Source: Geodermatophilus obscurus DSM 43160
GTDB taxonomy: Bacteria > Actinomycetota > Actinomycetes > Mycobacteriales > Geodermatophilaceae
Length of the DNA stretch: 64,000 nucleotides
Assembly (NCBI RefSeq): GCF_000025345.1
Contig: NC_013757.1
Span: 1,860,001-1,924,000 of the forward strand
Direction of reading: 5' to 3'
Positions 7,831-15,974 of the stretch are shown here, one piece after another. A program made the position numbers and the translations under genes. Below the pieces are notes generated by a model, which did not search any database, was not told where the DNA came from, and saw nothing but the letters and a program-made list of their open reading frames with translations. Each line of letters opens with the position of its first letter. Position 1 is the first letter of the stretch.

Positions 7831-9345
7831 GTGGCCCGGGGACCGGTCCTGCCGGACGGCGGCCTGCGGATGGGCACGCCGCAGGGCCGCTGGGTGCTGC
7901 TGGCGACCGTGCTCGGGTCGAGCCTGGCGATGCTGGACGCCACCGTCGTCAACGTGGCGCTGGAGCGGATCGGCACCGAGTTCGACGCCGGCTTCACCGG
8001 CCTGCAGTGGACGGTCAACGCCTACACGCTCACCCTCGCCTCGCTGATCCTCATGGGCGGCTCGCTCGGCGACCGCTTCGGCCGGCGGCGGGTGTTCGTC
8101 GTCGGCACCGTCTGGTTCGCCGCGGCGTCCCTGCTGTGCGGCCTGGCACCCGACGTGGGGACGCTGGTCGCCGCGCGGGCGCTGCAGGGCGTCGGCGGCG
8201 CGCTGCTGACCCCGGGCAGCCTGGCGCTGATCTCGGCGTCCTTCTCCGGTGCCGACCGGGCGGCGGCCGTCGGCGCCTGGTCGGGGCTGGGCGGGGTGGC
8301 CGGTGCGGTCGGGCCGTTCGTCGGCGGTTGGCTGGTCGGCGTCGACTGGCGCCTGGTCTTCCTGCTCAACCTCCCGCTGGCCGCGGTCGTCGTGGCCGTG
8401 GCGGTGCGCCACGTGCCGGAGTCCCGCGACCCGGAGGCGGCGCGCTCCCTGGACTGGCAGGGGACGGCGCTCGTCGTCGCCGGCCTCGGTGCGCTCACGT
8501 ACGGCCTCACCGCGGCGGGCGAGCCCGGACGCGGCCCCGGCGTGTGGGGCTGGGTCGCCGCCGGGCTGGTCGCGCTGGCGGGCTTCGCCGTCGTCCAGCG
8601 GCGTTCCCCGGCGCCGCTGGTGACCCCGGCCCTGTTCGCCTCCCGGCAGTTCACCGCCGCGAACGCGGTCACGCTGCTCGTCTACGCCGCCCTCGGGGTG
8701 GTCTTCGTGCTGCTGGTGCTGCACCTGCAGGTGGTGGCCGGGTTCGACCCGCTGCCGGCCGGTACCGCGGTGCTCCCGGTGACCGCCCTCATGCTGCTGT
8801 TCTCCGCGCGCGTGGGTGCGCTGGCCCAGCAGGTCGGCCCGCGGCCGCTGCTGACCGCCGGGCCGCTGGTCGCCGCCGCGGGGGTGCTGCTGATGGCGCG
8901 GATCGGCCCGGACGCCGGCTACCTCACCGACGTGCTGCCCGCGACGGCGGTCTTCGGCGCGGGGCTCACGCTGCTGGTGGCGCCGCTGACCGCGACGGTG
9001 CTGGACTCCGCGCCCGACCGGCTGGCCGGCGTCGCTTCCGGGGTGAACAACGCCGTGGCCCGCGCCGCCGGCCTGCTGGCCGTCGCGGTCGTGCCGGCCG
9101 CGGCGGGGCTCGGCGGGGTCGGGGTCGGCGACCCGGCCGCCTTCGGCGCCGGCTTCCGCACGGCCATGCTGGTCTGCGCCGGCCTGCTGCTCGCCGGCGC
9201 GCTCGTCGCCGCGGTTCTGGTGCGCCGGCCGCTGGGGACGCCGGAGCCCGGGCCGCAGCGGCGGCTGCCGATCGAGGAGTGTCTGCACTGCGGCGTCACC
9301 GGGCCGCAGGTGCACCCGGCTGCGATGGGGGAGAGGACGCGATGA
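7831..9345 (+). CDS. MFS drug transporter, DHA2 (14-helix) family
   Basis: A 504-residue integral membrane protein of the EmrB/QacA group, expected to export small molecules using the proton gradient. LDATVVNVAL in helix 1 is the DHA2 motif D1, and LGDRFGRRR after helix 2 is the MFS A motif. GGWLVGVDWRLVFLLNLP matches motif C and the family's conserved loop. About 14 hydrophobic helices can be counted. The C-terminal cytoplasmic tail carries CLHCGVTGP, a possible metal-binding pair found in some actinobacterial members. The start is GTG at 7831 (an in-frame ATG at 7870 is possible). The stop overlaps the ATG of the NhaA fusion gene, so the two transporters are translationally coupled. Confidence 0.9.
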   Translation: MARGPVLPDGGLRMGTPQGRWVLLATVLGSSLAMLDATVVNVALERIGTEFDAGFTGLQWTVNAYTLTLASLILMGGSLGDRFGRRRVFVVGTVWFAAASLLCGLAPDVGTLVAARALQGVGGALLTPGSLALISASFSGADRAAAVGAWSGLGGVAGAVGPFVGGWLVGVDWRLVFLLNLPLAAVVVAVAVRHVPESRDPEAARSLDWQGTALVVAGLGALTYGLTAAGEPGRGPGVWGWVAAGLVALAGFAVVQRRSPAPLVTPALFASRQFTAANAVTLLVYAALGVVFVLLVLHLQVVAGFDPLPAGTAVLPVTALMLLFSARVGALAQQVGPRPLLTAGPLVAAAGVLLMARIGPDAGYLTDVLPATAVFGAGLTLLVAPLTATVLDSAPDRLAGVASGVNNAVARAAGLLAVAVVPAAAGLGGVGVGDPAAFGAGFRTAMLVCAGLLLAGALVAAVLVRRPLGTPEPGPQRRLPIEECLHCGVTGPQVHPAAMGERTR

Positions 9346-11972
9346 GCACCAGCGTCAGCCGGCAGTCCACGCCGGGCGGGTGGGGCCTGCTCGCCCGGGT
9401 GGCCCCGCTGCGGCAGCGGCTGCGCACCGAGGCCGGGGGTGCCGGGCTGCTGCTCGCCGCCACCGTCGTCGCGCTGCTGTGGGCCAATTCGCCCTGGGGC
9501 GGCAGCTACGAGACCTTCTGGCACACCGAGTTCGCCGTCCGCTTCGCCGGCGCCGAGCTCGCCCTGGACCTGCAGCACTGGGTCAACGACGGCCTGATGG
9601 TCTTCTTCTTCTTCGTGGTCGGGCTGGAGATCAAGCGCGAGCTGGTGATGGGCGAGCTCACCGACCGGCGGCGGGCCGCGGTGCCCGCGCTGGCCGCGGT
9701 CACCGGCCTGGCGGTGCCGGCGCTGGTCTACGTCGCGTTCACCCTCGGCGACGAGGCGGCCTCGGCGTGGGGCGTGGTGATATCCACCGACACCGCGTTC
9801 CTGCTCGGCGTGCTCGCGCTCGTCGGGCCGGCCTGCCCGGCGCAGCTGCGGCTGTTCCTGCTCACCCTGGCCATCGCCGACGACGTCGGGGCGCTGACCG
9901 TGATCGCGCTGTTCTACACCGAGGACCTCGCCGTGGGCCCGCTGCTGCTGGCCGTGCTCGGGCTGGCGCTCATGGTCGCCCTGCGCTACCTCAACGTGTG
10001 GCGCGGGCCGGCCTACCTGGTGCTCGGCCTCGCGGTGTGGGTGGCGATGTACCTCTCCGGCGTCCACCCCACCCTCGCCGGGGTGGTGATCGCGCTGTTC
10101 ACCCCCGCCTATCCGGCGCGCCGGGACGAGGTGGCGGACGCCGCCCGGCTGACCCGGGCCTACCAGCAGTCGCCCAACCCGAGGTTCGCCCGGGCCGCGC
10201 GGCTGTCGATCGACCGTTCGGTGTCGGCCAGCGAGCGGCTGCAGCAGCTCTGGCAACCGTGGACCAGCTTCGTGATCGTCCCGGTGTTCGCCCTCGCCAA
10301 CGCCGGCGTCCCGCTCACCGGCGAGACGCTGCGCACCGCGGCCACCTCGCCGGTCACCCTCGGGGTCGTCGCCGGCCTGGTGCTCGGCAAGCTCGTCGGC
10401 ATCCTGGTCGGCACCGGCCTAGCGGTCCGGCTGCGCCTCGGCGAGCTGGCCCCGGGACTGACCTGGCTGCAGCTCGCCGGCGGCGCGGCGCTGTCGGGGA
10501 TCGGCTTCACCATCTCGCTGTTCATCGTCGACCTGGCCTTCGACGACGAGGCGCGGGCCGACCAGGCGCGGGTCGGCGTCCTGGTCGCGTCGGTGCTGGC
10601 CGCGCTGCTGGGCTGGGCGCTGTTCCGGCTGGCCGACCGCCGCCGCCCACCCGGCGCCGGGGCGCGGCCGGTGCTGCTCGACCCGCCGGTCGACGTCGAC
10701 CGCGACCACGTCCGCGGGCCGGCCGACGCGCCGCTCACCCTCGTCGAGTACGGCGACTTCGAGTGCCCGTTCTGCGGCCGCGCCACCGGGACGGTCGAGG
10801 AGCTGCGCGAGCGGTTCGGCGACCGGCTGCGCTACGTCTTCCGGCACGTGCCGCTGGTCGGCGTCCACCCGCACGCGCGGCTGGCCGCCGAGGCGGCCGA
10901 GGCCGCCGACGCGCAGGGCCGGTTCTGGGAGATGCACGACCGGCTGTTCGCCGGCCAGGACCGGCTGATGCCGACCGACCTGCTGGAGCACGCCGCGGCA
11001 GCCGGGCTCGACGTGTCGCGCTTCGCCCGGGACCTGGGGTCGAGCCGGTTCGCCCGCCGGGTCGAGGAGGACGTCGAGTCGGCCGAGGCCAGCGGCGTCA
11101 CCGGCACCCCGACCTTCTTCGTCAACGGACGGCGGCACACCGGGCCGTTCGACGCCGACAGCCTCGCCGCGGCGCTGCTCGCCGCCGGAGGGGAGGAGGG
11201 GCTGCCGCCGTCCGGTGACGACGGCCTGTCCGGGCTGGTGCTGCCGGCGCTCGGGCAGCGGCGCGGCGAGCCCCGTCCTGAGGCGGACGACGCGCCCGCG
11301 GACGTGCCGGCCGACCTGCCCGAGACGCCCGACCGGGACGGCGCCTTCCCCCGGCTGACCGACGAGCAGATCGCCCTGGTCGAGCGCTCCGCCACCCGCA
11401 TGCGCTGCGCGCCGGGGGACACCCTCTTCCGCGAGGGCGACGCCGGGTACGCCTTCCACGTCGTCGTCTCCGGGACCGTCGCGATCGTGGAGGACCACGG
11501 CCGGACCGGCCAGCGGGTCATCTCGGTGCACGGGCGGCACCGCTTCCTCGGCGAGCTGGACCTGTTCAGCGGCCAGCCGGTGTCGCTGACCGCCCTGGTG
11601 TTGCAGCCGGCCGAGGTGCTCCGCGTCGAGCGCGAGCAGCTGCGGGCCGTCTTCACCGCCGACCCGGCGTTCAAGGAGCTGGTGCTGCGGGCCTTCCTGC
11701 TGCGCCGCTCGATGCTGCTCGAGCTCGCCGCCGACCTGCGCATCGTCGGCCGGGGCGGCTCGCCGGACAGCCGGCGACTGCAGGAGCTGGCGCGCAGCCG
11801 CCGGCTGTCGGCCGGCTTCGTCGACCTGGACGCCGGCGGTGACGGCGCCGCGGTGCTCACCGAGCTGGGGGTCACCGAGGACGACCTGCCCGTCGTGGTG
11901 GGGCGGCGCGGCGGAGTGCTGCGCAACCCGACCGACGACGAGGTGATGGCGGCCGTCGAGGCCGTGGACTGA
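9342..11972 (+). CDS. nhaA: NhaA antiporter fused to DsbA, cNMP-binding and glutaredoxin-like domains
   Basis: The 876-residue protein has four parts in one frame. Residues 15-430 are a complete NhaA Na+/H+ antiporter with STDTAF (Asp150) and IADDVGA (Asp180/Asp181), the latter matching the essential aspartate pair. Residues 455-615 are a DsbA-type thioredoxin fold with CPFC (Cys475, Cys478) and a cis-Pro in TGTPTFFVNG. Residues 670-790 are a cyclic-nucleotide-binding beta-roll (PGDTLFREGD, FLGELDLFSG), but the arginine of the usual phosphate-binding cassette is replaced in GQPVSLTA. Residues 798-876 resemble the short glutaredoxin-like segment that links cNMP-binding domains to thioredoxin reductase in other proteins; here the flavoprotein part is absent. 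NhaA-DsbA fusions are known in actinobacteria. The two further domains suggest redox or ligand control of sodium export. The ATG overlaps the MFS stop. Confidence 0.9.
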   Translation: MSTSVSRQSTPGGWGLLARVAPLRQRLRTEAGGAGLLLAATVVALLWANSPWGGSYETFWHTEFAVRFAGAELALDLQHWVNDGLMVFFFFVVGLEIKRELVMGELTDRRRAAVPALAAVTGLAVPALVYVAFTLGDEAASAWGVVISTDTAFLLGVLALVGPACPAQLRLFLLTLAIADDVGALTVIALFYTEDLAVGPLLLAVLGLALMVALRYLNVWRGPAYLVLGLAVWVAMYLSGVHPTLAGVVIALFTPAYPARRDEVADAARLTRAYQQSPNPRFARAARLSIDRSVSASERLQQLWQPWTSFVIVPVFALANAGVPLTGETLRTAATSPVTLGVVAGLVLGKLVGILVGTGLAVRLRLGELAPGLTWLQLAGGAALSGIGFTISLFIVDLAFDDEARADQARVGVLVASVLAALLGWALFRLADRRRPPGAGARPVLLDPPVDVDRDHVRGPADAPLTLVEYGDFECPFCGRATGTVEELRERFGDRLRYVFRHVPLVGVHPHARLAAEAAEAADAQGRFWEMHDRLFAGQDRLMPTDLLEHAAAAGLDVSRFARDLGSSRFARRVEEDVESAEASGVTGTPTFFVNGRRHTGPFDADSLAAALLAAGGEEGLPPSGDDGLSGLVLPALGQRRGEPRPEADDAPADVPADLPETPDRDGAFPRLTDEQIALVERSATRMRCAPGDTLFREGDAGYAFHVVVSGTVAIVEDHGRTGQRVISVHGRHRFLGELDLFSGQPVSLTALVLQPAEVLRVEREQLRAVFTADPAFKELVLRAFLLRRSMLLELAADLRIVGRGGSPDSRRLQELARSRRLSAGFVDLDAGGDGAAVLTELGVTEDDLPVVVGRRGGVLRNPTDDEVMAAVEAVD

Positions 11973-12050
11973 GGAAGGACCGCCCTCCCCCTCGTAGAAG
12001 GACCCCCCCTCGCAGGCTCGAGGCGGTGCCCTGGACGAGGCCAGCGGCGG
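11968..12050. repeat. Family 1 intergenic repeat, copy 3 (plus orientation)
   Basis: Starting at the last codon and stop of the nhaA fusion gene (GGAC-TGA) the sequence runs GGAAGGACCGCCCTCCCCC. It is followed by a second AGAAGGACCCCCC unit and an arm CGCAGGCTCGAGGCGGTGCC that resembles copy 4. It lies in the 300-base spacer before the phosphodiesterase gene. That spacer also holds several short direct repeats of GGGACCCTGC. Confidence 0.55.
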
Positions 12051-12274
12051 GACCCTGCAGGGGGCCGGCGGTGTCCTGGACGGGGCCGGGACCCCGGAGG
12101 GTGGACGGTCCAGTACGTCACCGCGCTCGTGGCGGGACCCTGCCACGGGCCTGCGGTGCCTGACCGGAGACCCTGCAGGGGCGGGCAGAGCTCCTCGGAG
12201 GTTTCACAGGTGGGCCACCAACACGGCAGGTGGCCGTCGTCCGACGGTCGCGCGGGACGGCCAGCGTCCGCGCC

Positions 12275-13021
12275 ATGCGCGTCATCGGCCATCGCGGCAC
12301 ACCCACCGGCCCCCTGCTCACCGAGAACACCCTCCCGGCGGTGGCCGCCGCCCTCGAGGCCGGCGCCGACGGGGTGGAGGTCGACGTCCGGGCCACCGCT
12401 GACGGGGTCCTCGTCGTCGTCCACGACCCCGACCTCGGCCGGGTGCTGGGTACCCGCGCCGGAACCGGACCGGTCGTCGCGGAGACCCGCTACGCCGCGC
12501 TGCGCGTCCTCCGGTTGCCCGGCGGCGCGTACGTCCCCGTCCTCGACGAGGTCCTCGACCTCGCCGCCGCCTCCCGCGCGCTCGTCGTCACCGAGGTCAA
12601 GGCGGGCCTCGGCGGCCGGCGCGCCCAGACCGCAGTGCTGCTCGCCGGCCACCTCGAGGAGCGGAGGCGGCGGCGGCCCGGGGCCGACCGGATCATCACG
12701 TCCTCCTTCGACACGGTCAGTGCCCGGACCCTCGCCGGGAACGGCACCGTCGGCGGGGCGGTGATCCTCGAACCGTGGCAGGACCCCCGCCGGATGGCCG
12801 GCTGGGCTCGGCGCTGCGGGCTCACCGAGCTGCACCTGTCCGTCGAGCACATCCGTCGCGACCCGGCCGTGGTCGCCGACCTGCACGCGATGGGTCTGGC
12901 GGTCGCCGCGGGCCTCGTCGACGACCCCGAGGAGGGCGCCCGGTTCGCCCGGCTGGGCATCGACCTGCTGTGCACCGACGCGGTGGCCCGCGTCGAGGCC
13001 ACCGTGGGGTCGAGCGCCTGA
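12275..13021 (+). CDS. Glycerophosphodiester phosphodiesterase family protein
   Basis: The 248-residue cytoplasmic enzyme should hydrolyse glycerophosphodiesters to glycerol-3-phosphate and an alcohol. The family signature is complete: GHRG (His5 and Arg6), ENT in TENTLPA, VEVDVR with the two acidic metal ligands, and HDPDLGR with the second catalytic His. TEVK in the middle strand is a further metal-ligand position. The length fits the short bacterial UgpQ-like enzymes, and no signal peptide is seen. The ATG at 12275 places the first beta strand directly at the N-terminus; the longer frame upstream has no homology. No transport genes adjoin it, so it may recycle membrane phospholipid head groups. 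Confidence 0.9.
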   Translation: MRVIGHRGTPTGPLLTENTLPAVAAALEAGADGVEVDVRATADGVLVVVHDPDLGRVLGTRAGTGPVVAETRYAALRVLRLPGGAYVPVLDEVLDLAAASRALVVTEVKAGLGGRRAQTAVLLAGHLEERRRRRPGADRIITSSFDTVSARTLAGNGTVGGAVILEPWQDPRRMAGWARRCGLTELHLSVEHIRRDPAVVADLHAMGLAVAAGLVDDPEEGARFARLGIDLLCTDAVARVEATVGSSA

Positions 13022-13026
13022 CGGGG

Positions 13027-13395
13027 TCAGGCGGGCACGGGCTCGGCGTGGTCGTCGTCCAGGAGGTGCGGGCCCAGGCGCAGCCGGGTCAGCACGCGCT
13101 GCAGGTCGGGGGAGGTGCCGCTCAGCGTCATCCGCCGGTCGTGCCGCAGGAGGCGGCGGTAGGCCGCGCCGATCGCCCGCAGCCCGGTGTGGTCGGTCAC
13201 GGTGAGCGCGGCGACGTCGAGCACCCAGCGCCGCTGCTCGGTGAGCAGCAGGCCGGACACCGCGGAGTGCAGGATCCGGGCCGTGCGGGAGTCCAGCCGG
13301 CCGATCAGCCGCAGGCGACCGCCGACGACGTCGACCTCGGCGAGGAGGGGCGGGCGGGGGAGCTCACCGACCGGGGAGGACGGCGGGAGGGACAA
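13027..13395 (-). CDS. STAS-domain protein (anti-anti-sigma type) with altered phosphosite
   Basis: This 122-residue single STAS domain resembles anti-sigma factor antagonists (SpoIIAA/RsbV). It has LIGRLDSRTARILHSAV after the first strands and WVLDVAALTVTDHTGLRAI around the regulatory loop. In the family the loop reads D-S-S/T-G-L, the first Ser being phosphorylated by the anti-sigma kinase. Here it is D-H-T-G-L, so the usual acceptor is His and only the following Thr remains. It may therefore be a non-classical or constitutively free antagonist. It converges with the phosphodiesterase gene and has no kinase neighbour. Confidence 0.8.
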   Translation of the reverse strand: MSLPPSSPVGELPRPPLLAEVDVVGGRLRLIGRLDSRTARILHSAVSGLLLTEQRRWVLDVAALTVTDHTGLRAIGAAYRRLLRHDRRMTLSGTSPDLQRVLTRLRLGPHLLDDDHAEPVPA

Positions 13396-13820
13396 GCGAT
13401 CACCTCGGAGCGAGCACGAGGCGGAGAAGCCGGCGGCCGTGCTGTGGGTCGAGCGGGGGCTGGCGTTTGACCCGCGGTCAGCCTAAACGGAACAGTCCCG
13501 TCTCGGCAACGCGGTGGTGCCTCCTACGGTCGGTCCCTCATCGGCCGCGGGGCAGCCGGGCCGGGGCGCGTCCGTGAGACTGCTCCGCTGGGCGCACCGT
13601 CGTACGGCCGTCTCCGTCTGTACCGGCGCGCCGACCGCTGCGGAACAGGCAGCGACTCCTCTGTGCATCGGGTGTGTGACCGCTCGTAGGCGACCCGGGC
13701 GGAGCGGGCCGCTCCCGCGGGGCACACGCGGCGTCGCGCCCTGCTGATCGCTGTCCAGGGCGCCTGCGTCCCGGTTCGGAGCCCGACCTAGCGTCGGCGC
13801 GGTCCGCACGGGCTCCAGCA
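13396..13820. other. Gene-free spacer between STAS gene and riboswitch
   Basis: Divergent promoters for the STAS gene and the riboswitch transcript must lie here. I see no convincing coding frame: the candidates are Arg/Pro-rich and lack ribosome-binding sites. No strong palindrome was found. Confidence 0.5.
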
Positions 13821-13992
13821 TCACCGAACCGCGGTGACACCCGTCGGACGCCGCCCAACCGGGTGCCGGCAGTGAGCCGGCTCCCGGGCCGGGGACCCAA
13901 CGCAGTACCTGGGGTGAAGCAGGACGGGACACCAGTCCCGGTCTGCCGGGCGAGTTCCCCGCCCGAACCCGTCAGCTAACCCGGTCGGCGGT
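13821..13992 (+). promoter_or_regulatory. Cyclic di-AMP riboswitch (ydaO/yuaA class)
   Basis: The segment before the secreted-protein gene contains blocks of the ydaO/yuaA RNA in order: TCACCGAACCGCGGTGACACC, a GC-rich stem (GCCGGCAGTGAGCCGGC), CCGGGGACCCAACGCAG, GGGGTGAAGC, a hairpin GGGACACCAGTCCC, and the 3' signature CCGAACCCGTCAGCTAACC. This class senses c-di-AMP and in actinobacteria commonly precedes genes for secreted peptidoglycan-active proteins, which fits the next gene. The limits are approximate. Assignment is from remembered consensus; a covariance-model search would decide. Confidence 0.88.
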
Positions 13993-14017
13993 CAAGGAGA
14001 ACAGGAGCACGTCCTCC

Positions 14018-14527
14018 ATGACGACTACTACTCGCGTGCCCACGGGCCGGCGTCCTCTCGGCGGCCGGCGGGCCGTGGTGGCACTCCTCGCCGGTGCCGG
14101 GGTGGCTTTCACGGCCCTCCCCGCACAGGCGCACATGGCGACTGCGGCCACCGCCGTCGCCGAGGCGCCGGTTCCGTCGAGCAAGCCGACCCCGACCTCG
14201 AGCACCTACGGCATGTGGGACCCGCACGTCCGACCCGTCGTGCAGGAGGTCGCCGCGCGGTTCGGCGTCTCCACGGTCCTCACCCGTCCCGGCCACAGCC
14301 CCACCCAGGGCCGCGCCGCCGACTTCATGGTCCACAGCGACCGGGCCAAGGGCGACGCCATCGCCCAGTACGTCATCGACAACGCCGCCCGCTTCCGCGT
14401 CGATTACGTGATCTGGAAGCAGCGCATCTACCTCGTCTCGTCCGGCTCGTGGCGTGCGATGGAGGATCGCGGATCCCCCACGGCCAACCACATGGACCAC
14501 CCGCACGTGTCCTTCCGGCCGGCCTGA
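14018..14527 (+). CDS. Secreted protein with peptidase-like C-terminal domain
   Basis: The 169-residue protein starts with a Sec signal peptide: a basic N-region (RRPLGGRRA), hydrophobic core (VVALLAGAGVAFTAL) and a likely cleavage after AQA near residue 40. A short Pro/Ser/Thr linker follows. The remaining 110 residues (WDPHVRPVVQEVAARFGV, GRAADFMV, DYVIWKQRIY, NHMDHPHVSF) match the conserved C-terminal domain of actinobacterial secreted resuscitation or cell-wall-active proteins, with conserved His and Asp that could bind metal. The upstream c-di-AMP riboswitch supports a cell-wall role. Catalytic activity is not proven by the motif. A strong terminator follows. Confidence 0.85.
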   Translation: MTTTTRVPTGRRPLGGRRAVVALLAGAGVAFTALPAQAHMATAATAVAEAPVPSSKPTPTSSTYGMWDPHVRPVVQEVAARFGVSTVLTRPGHSPTQGRAADFMVHSDRAKGDAIAQYVIDNAARFRVDYVIWKQRIYLVSSGSWRAMEDRGSPTANHMDHPHVSFRPA

Positions 14528-14531
14528 CGGA

Positions 14532-14569
14532 CGAGAGCCTCCCCGCCCGGTCGGGCGGGGAGGCTCTCG
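14532..14569 (+). terminator. Strong intrinsic-type hairpin after secreted-protein gene
   Basis: A perfect inverted repeat has 17-base arms around a loop of about four bases (GAGAGCCTCCCCGCCCG ... CGGGCGGGGAGGCTCTC). It begins five bases after the stop codon and ends before the convergent small gene. It lacks a T-run, as is usual in high-GC actinobacteria, and may serve both strands. Confidence 0.85.
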
Positions 14570-14580
14570 CGGGGCTCGAT

Positions 14581-14889
14581 CTAGTCGGTGGCCGGCGGCA
14601 GGAGCCGCGGCATGAACACCTCGTCGATCGGGCGCGGGCCGACGTACTGCCGGCAGGTGCACGGCACCCACTGGTGCCCGGTCCAGCGCCCCCGCTTGTC
14701 GTGCACGTCGCGCCGCAGCTCGGCGTAGCAGGTGTTGGTCTCGGTGTCGTGCTGGCTCAGCGTGTGACCGCACCCGCACAGCGGCGCGGACGGCGCCGGC
14801 GGGGGAGTGGGCCGACGGCGGCTCAGCCGGCCGCCCAGGAAACCGGCCGCGAGCAGCACCGCACCGACCAGCAGGCTGACAGGTTCCAC
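14581..14889 (-). CDS. Membrane-anchored small protein with Cys/His cluster
   Basis: A 102-residue product starts at GTG (14889), chosen because GGGAGGAG lies nine bases upstream. An N-terminal helix (SLLVGAVLLAAGFLGG) anchors it, and the basic segment RLSRRR places the rest inside the cell. The cytosolic part has CGCGH, then a single Cys (NTCYAEL) and CTCRQY. This Cys/His spacing suggests a zinc or other metal site. The Pro-rich linker PTPPPAPSAP separates membrane and metal parts. Another protein near 62.3 kb begins with a similar CRCGH...CPC arrangement. Function unknown. Confidence 0.72.
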   Translation of the reverse strand: MEPVSLLVGAVLLAAGFLGGRLSRRRPTPPPAPSAPLCGCGHTLSQHDTETNTCYAELRRDVHDKRGRWTGHQWVPCTCRQYVGPRPIDEVFMPRLLPPATD

Positions 14890-14974
14890 CGGCGTGCTCC
14901 TCCCGATCGCGGCACCCACGACGGTAGCGCGCGGGAGCGGGGTCGGGAGCAGGTCGGCCGGTGTGCTCCCGGTG

Positions 14975-15559
14975 TCAGCCCTGCTGCTTGCCCCTGCCGC
15001 TGACAGCGTCCCGGAGGTGGTCGATGAGGCTGGCGACCGGCCCGGCGACCGTGCGGACGACGCCCTCGTTCGGCGTCAACGGGTGCGGGCGGGTGGGCGC
15101 CATGGCCTTGACGCGCTCGACGTCCTGGGCCATCTCCACCAGTTGCTCGCGGGAGAACGTCGCCCGCAGCTCGGTGAACATCCGGCTCTCCTCGTGCTCG
15201 ACGTGGTGCCGGATCTCCCGGATGAGCGTCGCCACCTCGGTGTCGAACTGCGGGTCGTCGGGGTCCATGCGCTCGAGCCGCTTCATGGTCTCCTCGGCCT
15301 CGGCGTGTTCGTGCTTGGAGTGCTCGGCCTCCTCGCGGTCGACCTGCCCCTCGACACGCGGGTAGACCCGGGTCTCCTCGGCGACGGAGTGCTTGACGAG
15401 GCCGATCGTCACCTCGTCGACCAGCTCCCGTTTGCGCCGCAGGACGTCCGGGCCGGTCTGCCCGAACAGGCCCTCGAGCTCGGTGAAGATCCGGTCGAAC
15501 TCGCGGTGGTCGGCGCTGAGCAGGTCGACCACGTCACGCTGGCTGTCGGTCTGGGTCAC
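14975..15559 (-). CDS. Hemerythrin HHE domain protein
   Basis: The 194-residue protein has a four-helix hemerythrin-like domain with the expected ligands: LSADHREFDRIF (first His), LVKHSVAEETRVYP (His and Glu), HSKHEHAEAEETMKRL, and IRHHVEHEESRMF. These can hold a non-heme di-iron site that binds oxygen or senses redox state and nitric oxide. It is cytoplasmic. The GTG start was chosen for the AGGAG upstream and for closeness to the first helix. The C-terminal 35 residues (TRPHPLTPNEG onward) are basic and non-conserved. It stands alone on the minus strand. Confidence 0.88.
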   Translation of the reverse strand: MTQTDSQRDVVDLLSADHREFDRIFTELEGLFGQTGPDVLRRKRELVDEVTIGLVKHSVAEETRVYPRVEGQVDREEAEHSKHEHAEAEETMKRLERMDPDDPQFDTEVATLIREIRHHVEHEESRMFTELRATFSREQLVEMAQDVERVKAMAPTRPHPLTPNEGVVRTVAGPVASLIDHLRDAVSGRGKQQG

Positions 15560-15688
15560 GGCTGGCTCCTGTCGGTCGGGCGTACGCCCGCAGGGTTCCC
15601 CGGCCGGGTGACGCACACACCCGAGCACAGCGCCAGTCGTGACCCGTTCGTGTTGTTTTGCCGGTGTGAGGCAGGGCACAACCTGATC

Positions 15689-15949
15689 GTGCAGTCCTAT
15701 GCCGTGGGGTTCGCCCGCCCGGACCGCTGGTCCCCGGGCAGGCCGACCGAGCAGAGCAGACCGTGGCACGCCGTCGAGGCCCACCGGCCGCCGAGCGAGC
15801 TGGACGGCGAGGTCGAGCTCGCCGTCTGCGGGGCGATCGTGCAGGTGTGGGGGTCGCAGGACTGGCAGCGGGTCGGCGTCGGCCGGACCGCGTGCCCGGA
15901 GTGCCGTGACCTGACGTCGGTGGCCCGGCCGCTCAGCCGGGCCGGCTGA
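15689..15949 (+). CDS. Small hypothetical protein with Cys pair
   Basis: The 86-residue frame begins at GTG, preceded by a weak GAGGCAGGG. An alternative GTG at 15650 would add CRCEAGH and a further possible metal-ligand pair. The body contains RPWHAVEAHRP, VELAVCGAIVQVWG and ACPECRD, so up to three Cys and one His could form a zinc site. No known family is recognised. It is divergent from the hemerythrin gene and converges with the acyl-CoA dehydrogenase gene. Confidence 0.6.
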   Translation: MQSYAVGFARPDRWSPGRPTEQSRPWHAVEAHRPPSELDGEVELAVCGAIVQVWGSQDWQRVGVGRTACPECRDLTSVARPLSRAG

Positions 15950-15974
15950 GCGGCCGCGCCCCCGCCCGACCCGG

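Noticed and set aside
13469-13489. SigB-like promoter GTTT...GGGT before the STAS gene
   Set aside because: Spacer is 11 bases, shorter than the usual 12-15, and no second supporting feature is present.
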